A DNA stretch of 64,000 nt from Arthrobacter sp. N199823 (lineage in GTDB: Bacteria; Actinomycetota; Actinomycetes; Actinomycetales; Micrococcaceae): positions 561,244-625,243 of the forward strand of contig NZ_PJIN01000001.1 of the NCBI RefSeq assembly GCF_002929705.1, read 5' to 3'. A program made the translations under genes and the position numbers. Below the pieces are notes generated by a model. It was not told the DNA's origin and did not search any database. It was given only the letters and a program-made list of their open reading frames with translations. Position 1 is the first letter of the stretch, and the number at the start of each line of letters is the position of its first letter. This document shows, one piece after another, positions 8,945 through 17,564 of this stretch.

Positions 8945-9904
8945 ATGACCACAACGCCAACGCAATTGGCCGTTGCGGCCGAGGAAAAGGGGTCGCCGCT
9001 CAACGGTGGCGGCCCCACCTCGGCCCGTCGCGTCATTCACACCATGCGTCGCTCACCGGCGGTGCTTTTCAGTGCAGGCTTTATTGTCCTCATTGCACTC
9101 ATGGCCATCTTCGCGCCTCTGCTGGTGCAGCTTTCCGGCTGGGGCCCTTATGAATACGACGCGAATGCCGTCAACCCGGACCTAGGTGGACTTCCTCACG
9201 GGTCCCTAGGTGGCATCGGTGCTGACCATTGGTTGGGAGTTGAACCGCAAAGCGGCCGAGACATCTTCGCCCGCATCGCCTACGGAGGGCGGGTCTCACT
9301 CTCAATTGCCGTCAGCGCAACTCTATTGACCACCTTCATCGGCGTTGTCCTGGGCACCGTGGCAGGATTCTTTGGCGGGGTTGCCGACCAGATCATTTCA
9401 CGCCTGATGGACTTCCTGATGGCGTTCCCCAGCCTGATCTTCATGATCGCTCTGCTCTCAGCCCTACCTGCCGGGAACCGTCCTGTGCTGTTGGTACTGG
9501 TGCTGAGCGTTTTTGGTTGGCCCTACATGGCACGCGTCATACGCGGCCAGAGCATGTCCATCAAGAACCGAGAGTTTGTCGAGGCAGCCTACGCATCAGG
9601 AGCCTCCAAGCTGCAAATTGTCTTCCGTGAAGTGCTACCGAACCTGACCGGTACCATCATCGTCATGTGCACGCTGTCCGTGCCCGGCTATATCGGCACG
9701 GAAGCCGGGTTGTCCTTCCTAGGTGTTGGTGTCACACCTCCCACCGCGTCATGGGGGCAAATGATTGCGGCGGCGGTCCCGTGGTACGCCACCGATCCCA
9801 TGTTCTTTATGGTCCCAGGAACATTCCTGTTTCTGACAGTTCTGTCGTTCACCGTGTTCGGCGACCACCTCAGCAAGGCCATAGACACCGGAGAGGCTCG
9901 CTAA
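8945..9904 (+). CDS. Oligopeptide ABC transporter permease (DppC/OppC family)
   Basis: The 319-residue permease has a soluble N-terminal part, one membrane segment near residues 40-58 (VLFSAGFIVLIALMAIFAPLL), the DppC-type landmark GADHWLGVEPQSGRDIFARI, and a five-helix binding-protein-dependent transport domain. That domain contains the EAA-like loop EFVEAAYASGASKLQIVFREVLPN, which docks the ATPase. It starts 5 nt after the binding-protein stop. The DppC-type gene precedes the DppB-type gene, the reverse of the usual order. Confidence 0.92.
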   Translation: MTTTPTQLAVAAEEKGSPLNGGGPTSARRVIHTMRRSPAVLFSAGFIVLIALMAIFAPLLVQLSGWGPYEYDANAVNPDLGGLPHGSLGGIGADHWLGVEPQSGRDIFARIAYGGRVSLSIAVSATLLTTFIGVVLGTVAGFFGGVADQIISRLMDFLMAFPSLIFMIALLSALPAGNRPVLLVLVLSVFGWPYMARVIRGQSMSIKNREFVEAAYASGASKLQIVFREVLPNLTGTIIVMCTLSVPGYIGTEAGLSFLGVGVTPPTASWGQMIAAAVPWYATDPMFFMVPGTFLFLTVLSFTVFGDHLSKAIDTGEAR

Positions 9905-10896
9905 TGGTCAGTTACTTTTTGAGGCGGCTATTCAGCGTCGCCGTAATCCTGTTCTTCGTCAGCTTCCTGACGTTCGTCATTTTTTTCCAGCTCTCACCTG
10001 ATCCTGCCGTCATGATTTGCGGAAAAACCTGCACCCCCGAACGGATCGAGCAGATCCGGGAACAGCTAGGAGTGAACCAGCCGTTCCTCACGCAGTTCTT
10101 CACCTTTCTAGGCGGCATATTTGCCGGCCGGAGCTACGGTGCCGGCGAGGCCGCCATTCACTGTGCGGCACCCTGCCTGGGCTTCAGTTTCCAGACCAGC
10201 CAGTCCGTCATGGATATGATCGTCTCGCGATTGCCCGTCAGTATCACCATTGCTGCAGGTGCTGCTGTGCTGTGGCTCCTGATTGGCGTCTCTGCCGGAC
10301 TAATCAGTGCCATCAAGTCCGGCACATGGTGGGACAAGGGAGCCATGATGTTCGCCTTGGGTGGCATCTCCTTGCCGAATTACTTCATCGCACTGGTGCT
10401 CCAATACGTTCTCGTCGTACAACTGCAGATCCTGCCGTTTCCGTCCACCCCAGACTTCGCCGAAGACCCCCTGTTCTGGTTCCAGTCCTACATCATGCCG
10501 TGGTCGGTGCTCGCCTTTGGTTACGCGTCCATGTACGCACGGCTGACGCGGGCCAATGTGCTGGACACTTTGGGGGAGAATTTCATGCGGACGGCCCGGG
10601 CCAAGGGGCTGCCACCGCTGCTGGTGTTGCGTCGGCATGCCCTGCGCCCGTCATTGACCCCGATCGTGACCTTGTTCGGCATGGATTTTGCTGGCCTGCT
10701 GGGCGGGGCGCTCATTACCGAGACTGTCTTCGGCCTCAACGGCGTTGGAAAACTGGCGGCAGACTCCATCGGAAAAAATGACCAGCCAGTCATCATGGGT
10801 GTGACTCTCATGGCGGCATTGTTCGTGGTGGTGGCCAATGTGGTGGTTGATTTGCTGTACGCGTTCCTTGACCCGCGAGTGAGGATAAAAGCATGA
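9904..10896 (+). CDS. Oligopeptide ABC transporter permease (DppB/OppB family)
   Basis: The 330-residue permease begins at ATG 9904, overlapping the TAA of the upstream permease by one base. The start MVSYFLRRLFSVAVILFFVS is the classic DppB N-terminal anchor, followed by an extracytoplasmic loop holding REQLGVNQPFLTQFF. The EAA loop is NFMRTARAKGLPPLLVLRRHALRP. A longer frame opens upstream at 9667 but runs through the previous gene and has no DppB character. An extra Cys pair in the external loop (ICGKTC) is a small peculiarity. Its stop overlaps the next ATPase start (ATGA). Confidence 0.92.
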   Translation: MVSYFLRRLFSVAVILFFVSFLTFVIFFQLSPDPAVMICGKTCTPERIEQIREQLGVNQPFLTQFFTFLGGIFAGRSYGAGEAAIHCAAPCLGFSFQTSQSVMDMIVSRLPVSITIAAGAAVLWLLIGVSAGLISAIKSGTWWDKGAMMFALGGISLPNYFIALVLQYVLVVQLQILPFPSTPDFAEDPLFWFQSYIMPWSVLAFGYASMYARLTRANVLDTLGENFMRTARAKGLPPLLVLRRHALRPSLTPIVTLFGMDFAGLLGGALITETVFGLNGVGKLAADSIGKNDQPVIMGVTLMAALFVVVANVVVDLLYAFLDPRVRIKA

Positions 10897-11783
10897 GGCA
10901 CGATCAAAAAGGCAGTATCCCCGCGAACCACCTGCTGGCCGTCACCGGGCTCGGCGTGAGGTTTCCAACCCCTAAGGGGCCCGTCGACGTCGTGAAGGAC
11001 TTGTCCTTCACCCTTGATCGGGGACAAACGCTGGGCATCGTGGGCGAGTCGGGTTCAGGGAAGTCCATGACTAGTCTGGCCATCATGGGCCTGCTGCCTA
11101 AGGATGCCAAGGTCACCGGGAGTATCCTGCTCAACGGCTCACAGACGGTGGATCGCTCCGATGCAGAGTTGCGCAAATTGCGCGGTGACAGCATGGCCAT
11201 GGTGTTTCAAGACCCCTTATCTTCACTCAACCCCTACTACACGGTGGGCCTGCAGATCACGGAAGCTTACAGGGCGCACCGGAATGTCAGCCGCAGGGCT
11301 GCACGGGCGGTAGCGCTGGAAGCAATGGCGCAGGTGCAGATCAAGGACCCGCAGCTGCGCATTGACCAATACCCGCATCAGTTCTCCGGTGGAATGCGCC
11401 AACGCATCATGATTGCCATCGCGTTGTGCTGTGAACCTGATCTGATTATCGCCGACGAGCCAACCACCGCCCTGGACGTGACAGTACAGGCACAGATTCT
11501 GGCGCTCATGGCCGATCTTCAAAAAGAGACAGGGGCTGGGATGATCTTCATCACCCATGACCTTGCCGTGGTGAGCCAAGTAGCGCAAAACGTCATCGTC
11601 ATGAACACGGGCAGACCGGTTGAAAGCGGCACCACCGAGCAGATTTTCTCTGCCCCGGCGCACCCCTATACCCGGGCACTGCTCAACGCCATTCCACGAC
11701 TTGACGACGATCTTGAGGAGCTCAAAATGGTTCAGGAATTTACTCGCCCCAAAGTCACTCCGGCGGCGGTGACCACCTCATGA
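10893..11783 (+). CDS. Oligopeptide ABC transporter ATP-binding protein (DppD/OppD family)
   Basis: The 296-residue ATPase has Walker [10 protein letters not shown]-loop [11 protein letters not shown], signature [15 protein letters not shown], Walker [14 protein letters not shown] and switch His in ITHDLAVV. The C-terminal oligopeptide/dipeptide transporter extension ([15 protein letters not shown]) is present but short, and no Cys-rich iron-sulfur tail as in some DppD proteins is visible. It powers the importer with the next subunit. Both ends overlap neighbours by 4 nt. Confidence 0.93.
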   Translation: MRHDQKGSIPANHLLAVTGLGVRFPTPKGPVDVVKDLSFTLDRGQTLGIVGESGSGKSMTSLAIMGLLPKDAKVTGSILLNGSQTVDRSDAELRKLRGDSMAMVFQDPLSSLNPYYTVGLQITEAYRAHRNVSRRAARAVALEAMAQVQIKDPQLRIDQYPHQFSGGMRQRIMIAIALCCEPDLIIADEPTTALDVTVQAQILALMADLQKETGAGMIFITHDLAVVSQVAQNVIVMNTGRPVESGTTEQIFSAPAHPYTRALLNAIPRLDDDLEELKMVQEFTRPKVTPAAVTTS

Positions 11784-12658
11784 GCGCAACTACGAAGACA
11801 CTGCCGGAGAGCGAACCGGCCCTGCTGGAAGCCCGAAACCTGGTTATGGAATTCGGCACAGCCTCCGGCGGCGTCCTGACTCAGAAGAAGAGTGTTTTCC
11901 GGGCTGTTGACGACGTCAGTTTGAGCGTGCGCCACGGCCGCACGCTAGCTGTCGTTGGAGAATCAGGCTCCGGGAAGTCAACCACCGCTCGCATCATAGC
12001 GAAGCTGCTACCGGCCACAAGCGGCAGTATCTTCGTTGAAGGAGAGGACGTCACCGATGTCAGCAAGGACGCGCTCAGGCGCTTCCGCCGGCAAGTGCAG
12101 GTGGTCTTTCAAGACCCATTTTCTTCGCTCAATCCGCGGCACACGGTGGATAGAATCATCACGGCTCCGTTGGACTATCAAGGGATCACCGTCCCCGGCG
12201 GGAAGCGACGACTGGTCAAGGAACTCATGGAGAGGGTGGGGTTGGACCCGGATCACAGCGGTCGGTACCCATCCCAATTTTCTGGCGGCCAGGCGCAGCG
12301 CATTGGCATTGCCCGGGCCTTAGCCGTTAAACCGAAACTACTGATCTGTGATGAAGCGGTGTCGGCCCTGGACGTCTCCGTTCAGGCACAAGTCATCAAT
12401 TTGTTCAAAAGCCTGCAAGCCGAAAACGGCTACAGTATTGTCTTCATCGCCCACGACCTCGCCGTTGTCCGCCAAATTGCCCACGATGTCATGGTCATGA
12501 ACCGGGGCGCTGTCGTGGAACAGGGGAGCCGGGACGATATTTTTGACCGGCCGCAAGAGCAATACACAAAGACGCTGTTGGCAGCAATTCCCACCATCAA
12601 TCCGGAGTGGGAAGCGCGGCGTCGGATGAACGAACAGCGAGTGGGGGCAGCCACGTGA
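11780..12658 (+). CDS. Oligopeptide ABC transporter ATP-binding protein (DppF/OppF family)
   Basis: The 292-residue ATPase is the partner of the DppD-like subunit. Motifs are Walker [12 protein letters not shown]-loop VFQDPFSSLNPRHTV (typical of DppF), signature FSGGQAQRIGIARAL, Walker B LLICDEAVSALDV and switch His in IAHDLAVV. Walker B has EAV in place of the usual EPV, a common OppF-type variation. The C-terminus has the QYTKTLLAAIP tail. Start and stop overlap both neighbours (ATGA, GTGA), so the whole importer is translationally coupled to the peptidases that follow. Confidence 0.93.
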   Translation: MSATTKTLPESEPALLEARNLVMEFGTASGGVLTQKKSVFRAVDDVSLSVRHGRTLAVVGESGSGKSTTARIIAKLLPATSGSIFVEGEDVTDVSKDALRRFRRQVQVVFQDPFSSLNPRHTVDRIITAPLDYQGITVPGGKRRLVKELMERVGLDPDHSGRYPSQFSGGQAQRIGIARALAVKPKLLICDEAVSALDVSVQAQVINLFKSLQAENGYSIVFIAHDLAVVRQIAHDVMVMNRGAVVEQGSRDDIFDRPQEQYTKTLLAAIPTINPEWEARRRMNEQRVGAAT

Positions 12659-13965
12659 TAATCAGCCAATACACGATCCCCTCCATGACAGTGACAGACC
12701 GCCGGGTAACCGTGCCGCTCGACTGGTTCGAGGAATCGAGCAACGAGACCATTTCCGTCTTTGCTCGAGAGCTCGTCGATCCTGGTCGCCGTCATGAGGA
12801 CCTGCCGGTCATGGTGTTTTTGCAGGGTGGGCCTGGTGGCAAAGGACCGCGGCCAACCGTCCGTGACGGCTGGATCGGCCAAGTCCTCAAAACTCATCGC
12901 TTGGTGCTGCTAGATCAGCGTGGTACGGGCCGCAGCACCAGAGTAGATGCGGACTTCATGTCCCGTTTCGCCGGAAACGGTGCCAGCAACAGTGCTGGGG
13001 CCGCGGCGGACTATTTGCTCCACTTCCGAGCTGATTCCATCGTTGCCGACGCCGAACATTTGCGAAAGACCGTCTATGGGGGCCGTCGCTGGACCACACT
13101 GGGGCAAAGTTATGGCGGGTTCCTGACACTGACATACCTTTCGCAGGCGCCAGAGGGTTTGACTGCTTCCTATGTGACCGGCGGACTGGCCAGTATTTGT
13201 CCCGATGCCTCGGAAGTGTACCGGCGCACCTATCCGCGAACCCGAGCTAAGAACCAGCAATTCCACAGCCGATACCCCGATGACGTGAAGCTGCTTGCCC
13301 GACTCGCCGACCGACTCGCTGCCGGGGATGTGCGCCTGCCCGACGGCGATACGCTCACCGTCCGCCGTTTCCAAACACTGGGCATTGACTTCGGCATGAA
13401 GCCAGGTTTCGAACGTATGCACTGGCTGCTGGATGAGGCGTTTGCTGATGATGGTGAACGGCTGCACGACGGTTTCCTGGCCCAGGTACTGGCCCGCAGC
13501 TCCTATGCGGATAACCCTCTGTTCGCGGTCATGCAGGAGAATATCTACGGCCACGGCGCCAATGGCCCCAGTAACTGGGCGGCACAGGCGGAACACGACA
13601 GGAATCCTGACTTTGCGGAAGCGGCCAGGCCTCTGCTGCTAACGGGGGAGATGATGTACCCGTGGATGTTTGAGGAGATTCGCTTGCTGCGTCCGTTCGC
13701 AGGTGCCGTCAATGAGCTCGCCCGCAGGGAGAACTTCAGCGAGCTCTACAACGTTGAGCGCCTCGCCGCCAACGAAGTGCCAGTTGCCGCGGCAGTTTAC
13801 TTCGATGACATGTATGTTGATTCCGGGCTGCAACTGGACACGGCGGCGGCCGTGGGTAACGTTCACGCCTGGGTAACGAATGAGTTTGAACACGACGGCA
13901 TTGGGGATCCGAAGGTGTTCACCTATCTACAGGACAAGATTGCCAGTTTGGGCGGAGAGAAATGA
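12655..13965 (+). CDS. Alpha/beta hydrolase of the prolyl aminopeptidase family (S33)
   Basis: The 436-residue protein starts at GTG 12655, overlapping the DppF-like stop by GTGA and preceded by a run of G residues (GTGGGGGCAG). A longer frame opens at 12607 inside the upstream gene and is not used. S33 landmarks are FLQGGPGGKGPRP (oxyanion region), LLDQRGTGRST, nucleophile Ser152 in GQSYGGF, and a candidate catalytic His near residue 413 in EFEHDGIG. This family removes N-terminal Pro (and, for several members, Hyp) from peptides. No signal peptide is seen, so it acts in the cytoplasm. Coupling to a peptide importer and an Xaa-Pro aminopeptidase supports digestion of Pro/Hyp-rich peptides. 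Confidence 0.88.
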   Translation: MIISQYTIPSMTVTDRRVTVPLDWFEESSNETISVFARELVDPGRRHEDLPVMVFLQGGPGGKGPRPTVRDGWIGQVLKTHRLVLLDQRGTGRSTRVDADFMSRFAGNGASNSAGAAADYLLHFRADSIVADAEHLRKTVYGGRRWTTLGQSYGGFLTLTYLSQAPEGLTASYVTGGLASICPDASEVYRRTYPRTRAKNQQFHSRYPDDVKLLARLADRLAAGDVRLPDGDTLTVRRFQTLGIDFGMKPGFERMHWLLDEAFADDGERLHDGFLAQVLARSSYADNPLFAVMQENIYGHGANGPSNWAAQAEHDRNPDFAEAARPLLLTGEMMYPWMFEEIRLLRPFAGAVNELARRENFSELYNVERLAANEVPVAAAVYFDDMYVDSGLQLDTAAAVGNVHAWVTNEFEHDGIGDPKVFTYLQDKIASLGGEK

Positions 13966-15437
13966 GAATGAAAATCACTGAAACAACCACGGCAGCAGCG
14001 ACTTCCATGCCAACACCGACAACCCCGGATCCCCGCATACCCAAGCTGGGCAACATTCCGGCATTCACCGAATATATGAGCCAGGGTTGGGGTACACCGG
14101 ACCGGACCCCGCCCGTGGTGGCCGGTGCCGCTGCCGCAGCAGAGCACCACCGGGCCCGGCTTTCAGCGGAGTTTGGGGATCGGGCCTTGGTGGTCGGTGC
14201 CGGCACCGCGCCGGTACGGGCCAATGACACCTACTACGACTTCCGCCCGGACTCTGACTTCTACTGGCTCACTGGTGCCAGCATCGAGGGTGCCGTGTTG
14301 GTGATGACCCCTACTGGTGCCGGGCACGACGCCACCTTGTTCATTCCGGCTCCATTCTTTGCTGGCGATCCGCGGTTTTTCACCAATGCTGCACATGGCG
14401 AAATGTGGGTTGGATCAGCCCCAGACTTCTCGGATTGGTCCGAGGCTCTGTCCCTGCCAGTTAAGCCACTGGATGAGCTCGACGCCGGCATCGTTGCGGC
14501 GCAGCGCTCCGGTCCAACGGCCTTGGCTGCCGGTGTGGTGCCGCAGGACGTCATTGCGAGTCATGGACTTGATGCCGGCGGTGAACTTGGCCGGGTCTGC
14601 TCAACCTTGCGCATGATCAAGGATGACTGGGAGATCGCTCAGCTGCGCGAAGCAGTGGACCATTCGATCAGCGGTTTTGCGGCTGTGCTCAGGGAGGTCC
14701 CGACGGCCATCAGATCTGGCGGGGAACGGTGGCTCCAAGGCACCTTTGACCGCCATGCCCGCACCCATGGAAATGGGGCCGGCTATGCAACCATCGTCGG
14801 CAGTGGCAAGCACGCACCCACGCTTCACTGGGTACGCTGCGACGGGCCGGTGTTGGAAGATGCGGTTCTGCTGTTGGACATGGGGGTTGAAACCAGAAGT
14901 TTTTACACGGCGGATGTGACACGCACTTTCCCGGGTTCGGGCACCTTCAGCCCGATCCAACGCCAAGTCCACGACCTTGTGGAGAAGTCGCACCGGGCCG
15001 GACTGGCGGCCGTGGGCCCTGGAAAACCATGGACAGACTTCCACACTGCCAGCATGGAGGTCATCGCCAACGGGCTCCACGACTGGGGCTTGCTACCTGT
15101 CTCGGTGGACGAAGCATTGTCGCCGCAGGGCCAGCATCACCGGCGCTATTTGGTATGTGGAGTAGGCCACCATCTGGGACTCGACGTCCATGACTGCGCG
15201 CAGTCGAGCTACGAAGACTACCAGGGTGCACTCATGGCACCAGGCATGGTGCTGACGGTCGAACCGGGCCTGTATTTCCACGAGCACGATCTGACCTTGC
15301 CGCCGGAACTACGAGGCATTGGTGTGCGGCTGGAAGATGACATCGTTGTTACAGCTACGGGCTCCGACGTCATTTCTGATGCCCTGCCACTGGATGCGAG
15401 GGGTATTGAGGCGTGGATGGCACAGGCCCAAAAATAG
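13962..15437 (+). CDS. pepP: Xaa-Pro aminopeptidase (M24B family)
   Basis: The 491-residue protein has an aminopeptidase P N-terminal domain (about residues 55-190) and a C-terminal pita-bread metallopeptidase domain. The five dimetal ligands are visible: Asp306 (LLLDMGVE), Asp318 (TADVTRTFP), His403 (GVGHHLGLDVHD), Glu434 (VEPGLYF) and Glu458 (VRLEDDI). It removes the first residue of peptides with Pro, and probably Hyp, in second position, the complement of the prolyl aminopeptidase just upstream. The start overlaps the upstream stop (ATGA). ATG 13968 is an alternative. It ends the peptide-processing operon, and the next gene has its own operator. Confidence 0.92.
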   Translation: MRMKITETTTAAATSMPTPTTPDPRIPKLGNIPAFTEYMSQGWGTPDRTPPVVAGAAAAAEHHRARLSAEFGDRALVVGAGTAPVRANDTYYDFRPDSDFYWLTGASIEGAVLVMTPTGAGHDATLFIPAPFFAGDPRFFTNAAHGEMWVGSAPDFSDWSEALSLPVKPLDELDAGIVAAQRSGPTALAAGVVPQDVIASHGLDAGGELGRVCSTLRMIKDDWEIAQLREAVDHSISGFAAVLREVPTAIRSGGERWLQGTFDRHARTHGNGAGYATIVGSGKHAPTLHWVRCDGPVLEDAVLLLDMGVETRSFYTADVTRTFPGSGTFSPIQRQVHDLVEKSHRAGLAAVGPGKPWTDFHTASMEVIANGLHDWGLLPVSVDEALSPQGQHHRRYLVCGVGHHLGLDVHDCAQSSYEDYQGALMAPGMVLTVEPGLYFHEHDLTLPPELRGIGVRLEDDIVVTATGSDVISDALPLDARGIEAWMAQAQK

Positions 15438-15453
15438 TCTCCAAAAACACTAG

Positions 15454-15470
15454 TGGAATGTGACATTGTA
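15454..15470 (+). promoter_or_regulatory. Palindromic operator upstream of the hydroxyproline deaminase operon (site B)
   Basis: TGGAATGTGACATTGTA is a 17-bp palindrome centred on G15462, and its inner AATGT-G-ACATT is perfectly symmetric. It is the best member of the operator family found at five promoters in the island. FadR-type GntR proteins are known to favour GT-N(0-1)-AC cores flanked by T and A, which this fits. It lies 102 nt before the DapA-family gene. I cannot place -35 and -10 boxes with confidence. Confidence 0.6.
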
Positions 15471-15571
15471 CTGTTAGTCTGAAGCGGTACCCAGGGTTGG
15501 TGGTGCTGCAAACAATGCCAGCAGCACCACCAGCCACTCCGCTGCACCAGAACATCTACAAGGAGATTTCG

Positions 15572-16477
15572 ATGACGAGTCGCACCCGGTCTTGGCAGGG
15601 CATTCACGTTGCCACGGCGCTTCCCTTTAATGACGATATGAGCGTTGACTACGAGGCCTTTGCCGAGCATGTTGCCTGGCTTGCGGCCAACGGCTGCGAT
15701 GGCGTCTGCCCCAACGGTTCACTGGGGGAATACCAGACGCTGACAGACGAAGAGCGGGCCAAGGTCATCGAGACCGCGGTCGCTGCATCTCCCGAAGGAT
15801 TCACCGTCATGGCTGGCGCGGCCGCCTATGGGGCTGATGAAGCACGCCGCTGGGCCGAACAGGCAAAGGCTGCCGGCGCAGCCTCCATCTTGTTGCTCCC
15901 GCCGAACACCTTCCGGGCCGACGAAGAAACAGTCATTGCCCACTACCGCGAGGTGGCCAAGGCCGGCCTGCCTATTGTTGCGTACAACAACCCGCTGGAT
16001 ACCAAGGTAGACCTCACGCCATCGGTGCTGGCGCGGCTGCATGCCGAGGGCCTGATCGTTGCCGTGAAGGAATTCACCGGCGATGTGCGCCGCGCGTACG
16101 AAATCGCAGAGCTGGCTCCGGAATTGGACCTGCTCATCGGTTCCGACGATGTGTTGCTGGAGATGGGTATAGCTGGCGCAGTGGGATGGATCGCTGGCTA
16201 CCCCAACGCCATTCCGCAGAGCACCGTAAACCTCTACAATTTGGCCACGAGTGGCAGCATGGAGGACATCGCCACAGCGCTGCCGATCTACCGCGAACTG
16301 CACTCACTGTTGCGTTGGGATTCCAAAACGGAATTCGTCCAGGCCATCAAGCTGTCCATGGACATTGCGGGACGAAAGGGCGGACTCTGCCGCCAGCCGC
16401 GATTGCCGCTCAGCGACGATCTGGTCTCCCGAATCACAGCAGACACCGAGGCCGTGCTGGCCAAGGGGTATAAGTAA
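15572..16477 (+). CDS. Delta1-pyrroline-4-hydroxy-2-carboxylate deaminase (HypD-type, DapA family)
   Basis: The 301-residue TIM-barrel protein of the DHDPS/NAL family starts at ATG 15572 with AAGGAG seven bases upstream. Visible active-site elements are the substrate loop PNGSLGEYQTL (residues 48-57), Tyr138 in IVAYNNP and Schiff-base Lys166 in VAVKEFTGD. The family includes DHDPS, KDG aldolases and the deaminase that turns 1-pyrroline-4-hydroxy-2-carboxylate into 2-oxoglutarate semialdehyde and ammonia. The last role is inferred from context: a Hyp epimerase directly downstream, and the D-Hyp dehydrogenase and semialdehyde dehydrogenase in the same island. The operator at 15454 lies upstream. 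Confidence 0.85.
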   Translation: MTSRTRSWQGIHVATALPFNDDMSVDYEAFAEHVAWLAANGCDGVCPNGSLGEYQTLTDEERAKVIETAVAASPEGFTVMAGAAAYGADEARRWAEQAKAAGAASILLLPPNTFRADEETVIAHYREVAKAGLPIVAYNNPLDTKVDLTPSVLARLHAEGLIVAVKEFTGDVRRAYEIAELAPELDLLIGSDDVLLEMGIAGAVGWIAGYPNAIPQSTVNLYNLATSGSMEDIATALPIYRELHSLLRWDSKTEFVQAIKLSMDIAGRKGGLCRQPRLPLSDDLVSRITADTEAVLAKGYK

Positions 16478-16490
16478 GTATCAAGTTGGA

Positions 16491-16520
16491 CTGCGTGCAC
16501 TTAACACCGAGTGCACGCAG
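16491..16520 (+). other. Perfect 10-bp inverted repeat between deaminase and epimerase genes
   Basis: CTGCGTGCAC (16491-16500) and GTGCACGCAG (16511-16520) are perfect complements around a 10-nt loop. No T-run follows, and the next gene starts 42 nt later with its own AAGGGA site. It is more likely an mRNA-stability or processing hairpin, or a weak attenuator, than a terminator. It does not match the ATGT-N-ACAT operator family. Confidence 0.5.
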
Positions 16521-16562
16521 AACTATCAGCACTGGCCGACCGTATTGAAGGGACCAATATAG

Positions 16563-17564
16563 ATGCGCAGTAAGCGGGTATTTCATGCCGTGGATTCCCA
16601 CACCGAGGGGATGCCCACCAGGGTCATCACCGGAGGTGTGGGAACCATCCCCGGAAAAACCATGGCCGAACGCCGGCAATGGTTCATCGACAACTGCGAC
16701 GAAGTGCGCACCCTGTTAATGTATGAACCTCGCGGACATGCCTCTATGAGCGGTGCCATCCTGCAGCCACCCACCCGTGACGATGCCGATTATGGAGTCC
16801 TTTTCATTGAGGTCTCCGGCCTGCTGCCCATGTGTGGGCACGGCACCATCGGCGTTGCCACGGTGCTGGTGGAAACCGGAATGGTTCCTGTTGTTGAACC
16901 GGTCACCACCATCCGGCTCGATACTCCGGCCGGGCTGGTGGTGGCGGAGGTCGCCGTCGAGAATGGTGCGGCCAAGAAGGTCACCATCCGCAACGTCCCC
17001 TCCTTCTCGCTCGCCCTGGACCAATCCGTTGAGGTCCCAGGCTTGGGGCAGGTGCACTACGACATGGCGTTCGGCGGGAACTTCTACGCCATCGTGGAAC
17101 TTGCGCAGCTCGGACTGCCGTTTGAACGCTCGGCCAAGGACCAGCTCTTGTCCGCAGGACTGGCCATCATGGAGGCCATCAACGAAGTCAACCCGCCTGT
17201 CCATCCCGAACGGGACGACATCAGCGGCTGCCACCATGTTTACCTCAAGGCACCGGACTCAACGGCAGTCCACTCCCGCCATGCCATGGCCATCTACCCC
17301 GGCTGGTTTGACCGTTCACCCTGTGGCACCGGCACGAGCGCCCGCATGGCACAACTGCATGCCCGCGGCGAACTGGCTCTGAACACCGACTTTATTAACG
17401 AAAGCTACATCGGAACCCAATTCCTGGGCCGGCTCGTGGAAGAAACGACTGTCGGTGGAATGCCAGCGGTCGTTCCCACCATCACCGGCCGAGCCTGGAT
17501 AACAGGCACGGCGCAGTACCTGCTGGACCCGGATGACCCATTCCAAGCAGGTTTTCTGCTGTGA
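16563..17564 (+). CDS. 4-hydroxyproline 2-epimerase (proline racemase superfamily)
   Basis: The 333-residue protein has both catalytic cysteines: Cys91 in MCGHGTIG and Cys254 in DRSPCGTGTSARMA. These act as the general acid/base pair for inversion at C-alpha. The N-terminus HAVDSHTEGMPTRVI and the motif EPRGHASMSGAI are typical of the 4-HypE/proline racemase branch. The role expected here is conversion of trans-4-hydroxy-L-proline to cis-4-hydroxy-D-proline, the substrate of the dehydrogenase at 21195-24394. The stop overlaps the next start (GTGA). A proline racemase role cannot be excluded from sequence alone. It is well diverged from the other superfamily member at 4049. Confidence 0.88.
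   Translation: MRSKRVFHAVDSHTEGMPTRVITGGVGTIPGKTMAERRQWFIDNCDEVRTLLMYEPRGHASMSGAILQPPTRDDADYGVLFIEVSGLLPMCGHGTIGVATVLVETGMVPVVEPVTTIRLDTPAGLVVAEVAVENGAAKKVTIRNVPSFSLALDQSVEVPGLGQVHYDMAFGGNFYAIVELAQLGLPFERSAKDQLLSAGLAIMEAINEVNPPVHPERDDISGCHHVYLKAPDSTAVHSRHAMAIYPGWFDRSPCGTGTSARMAQLHARGELALNTDFINESYIGTQFLGRLVEETTVGGMPAVVPTITGRAWITGTAQYLLDPDDPFQAGFLL

Noticed and set aside
9667-9903. Upstream extension of the DppB-type permease
   Set aside because: The extension overlaps the DppC gene in another frame and encodes no membrane sequence. ATG 9904 gives the classic DppB N-terminus.
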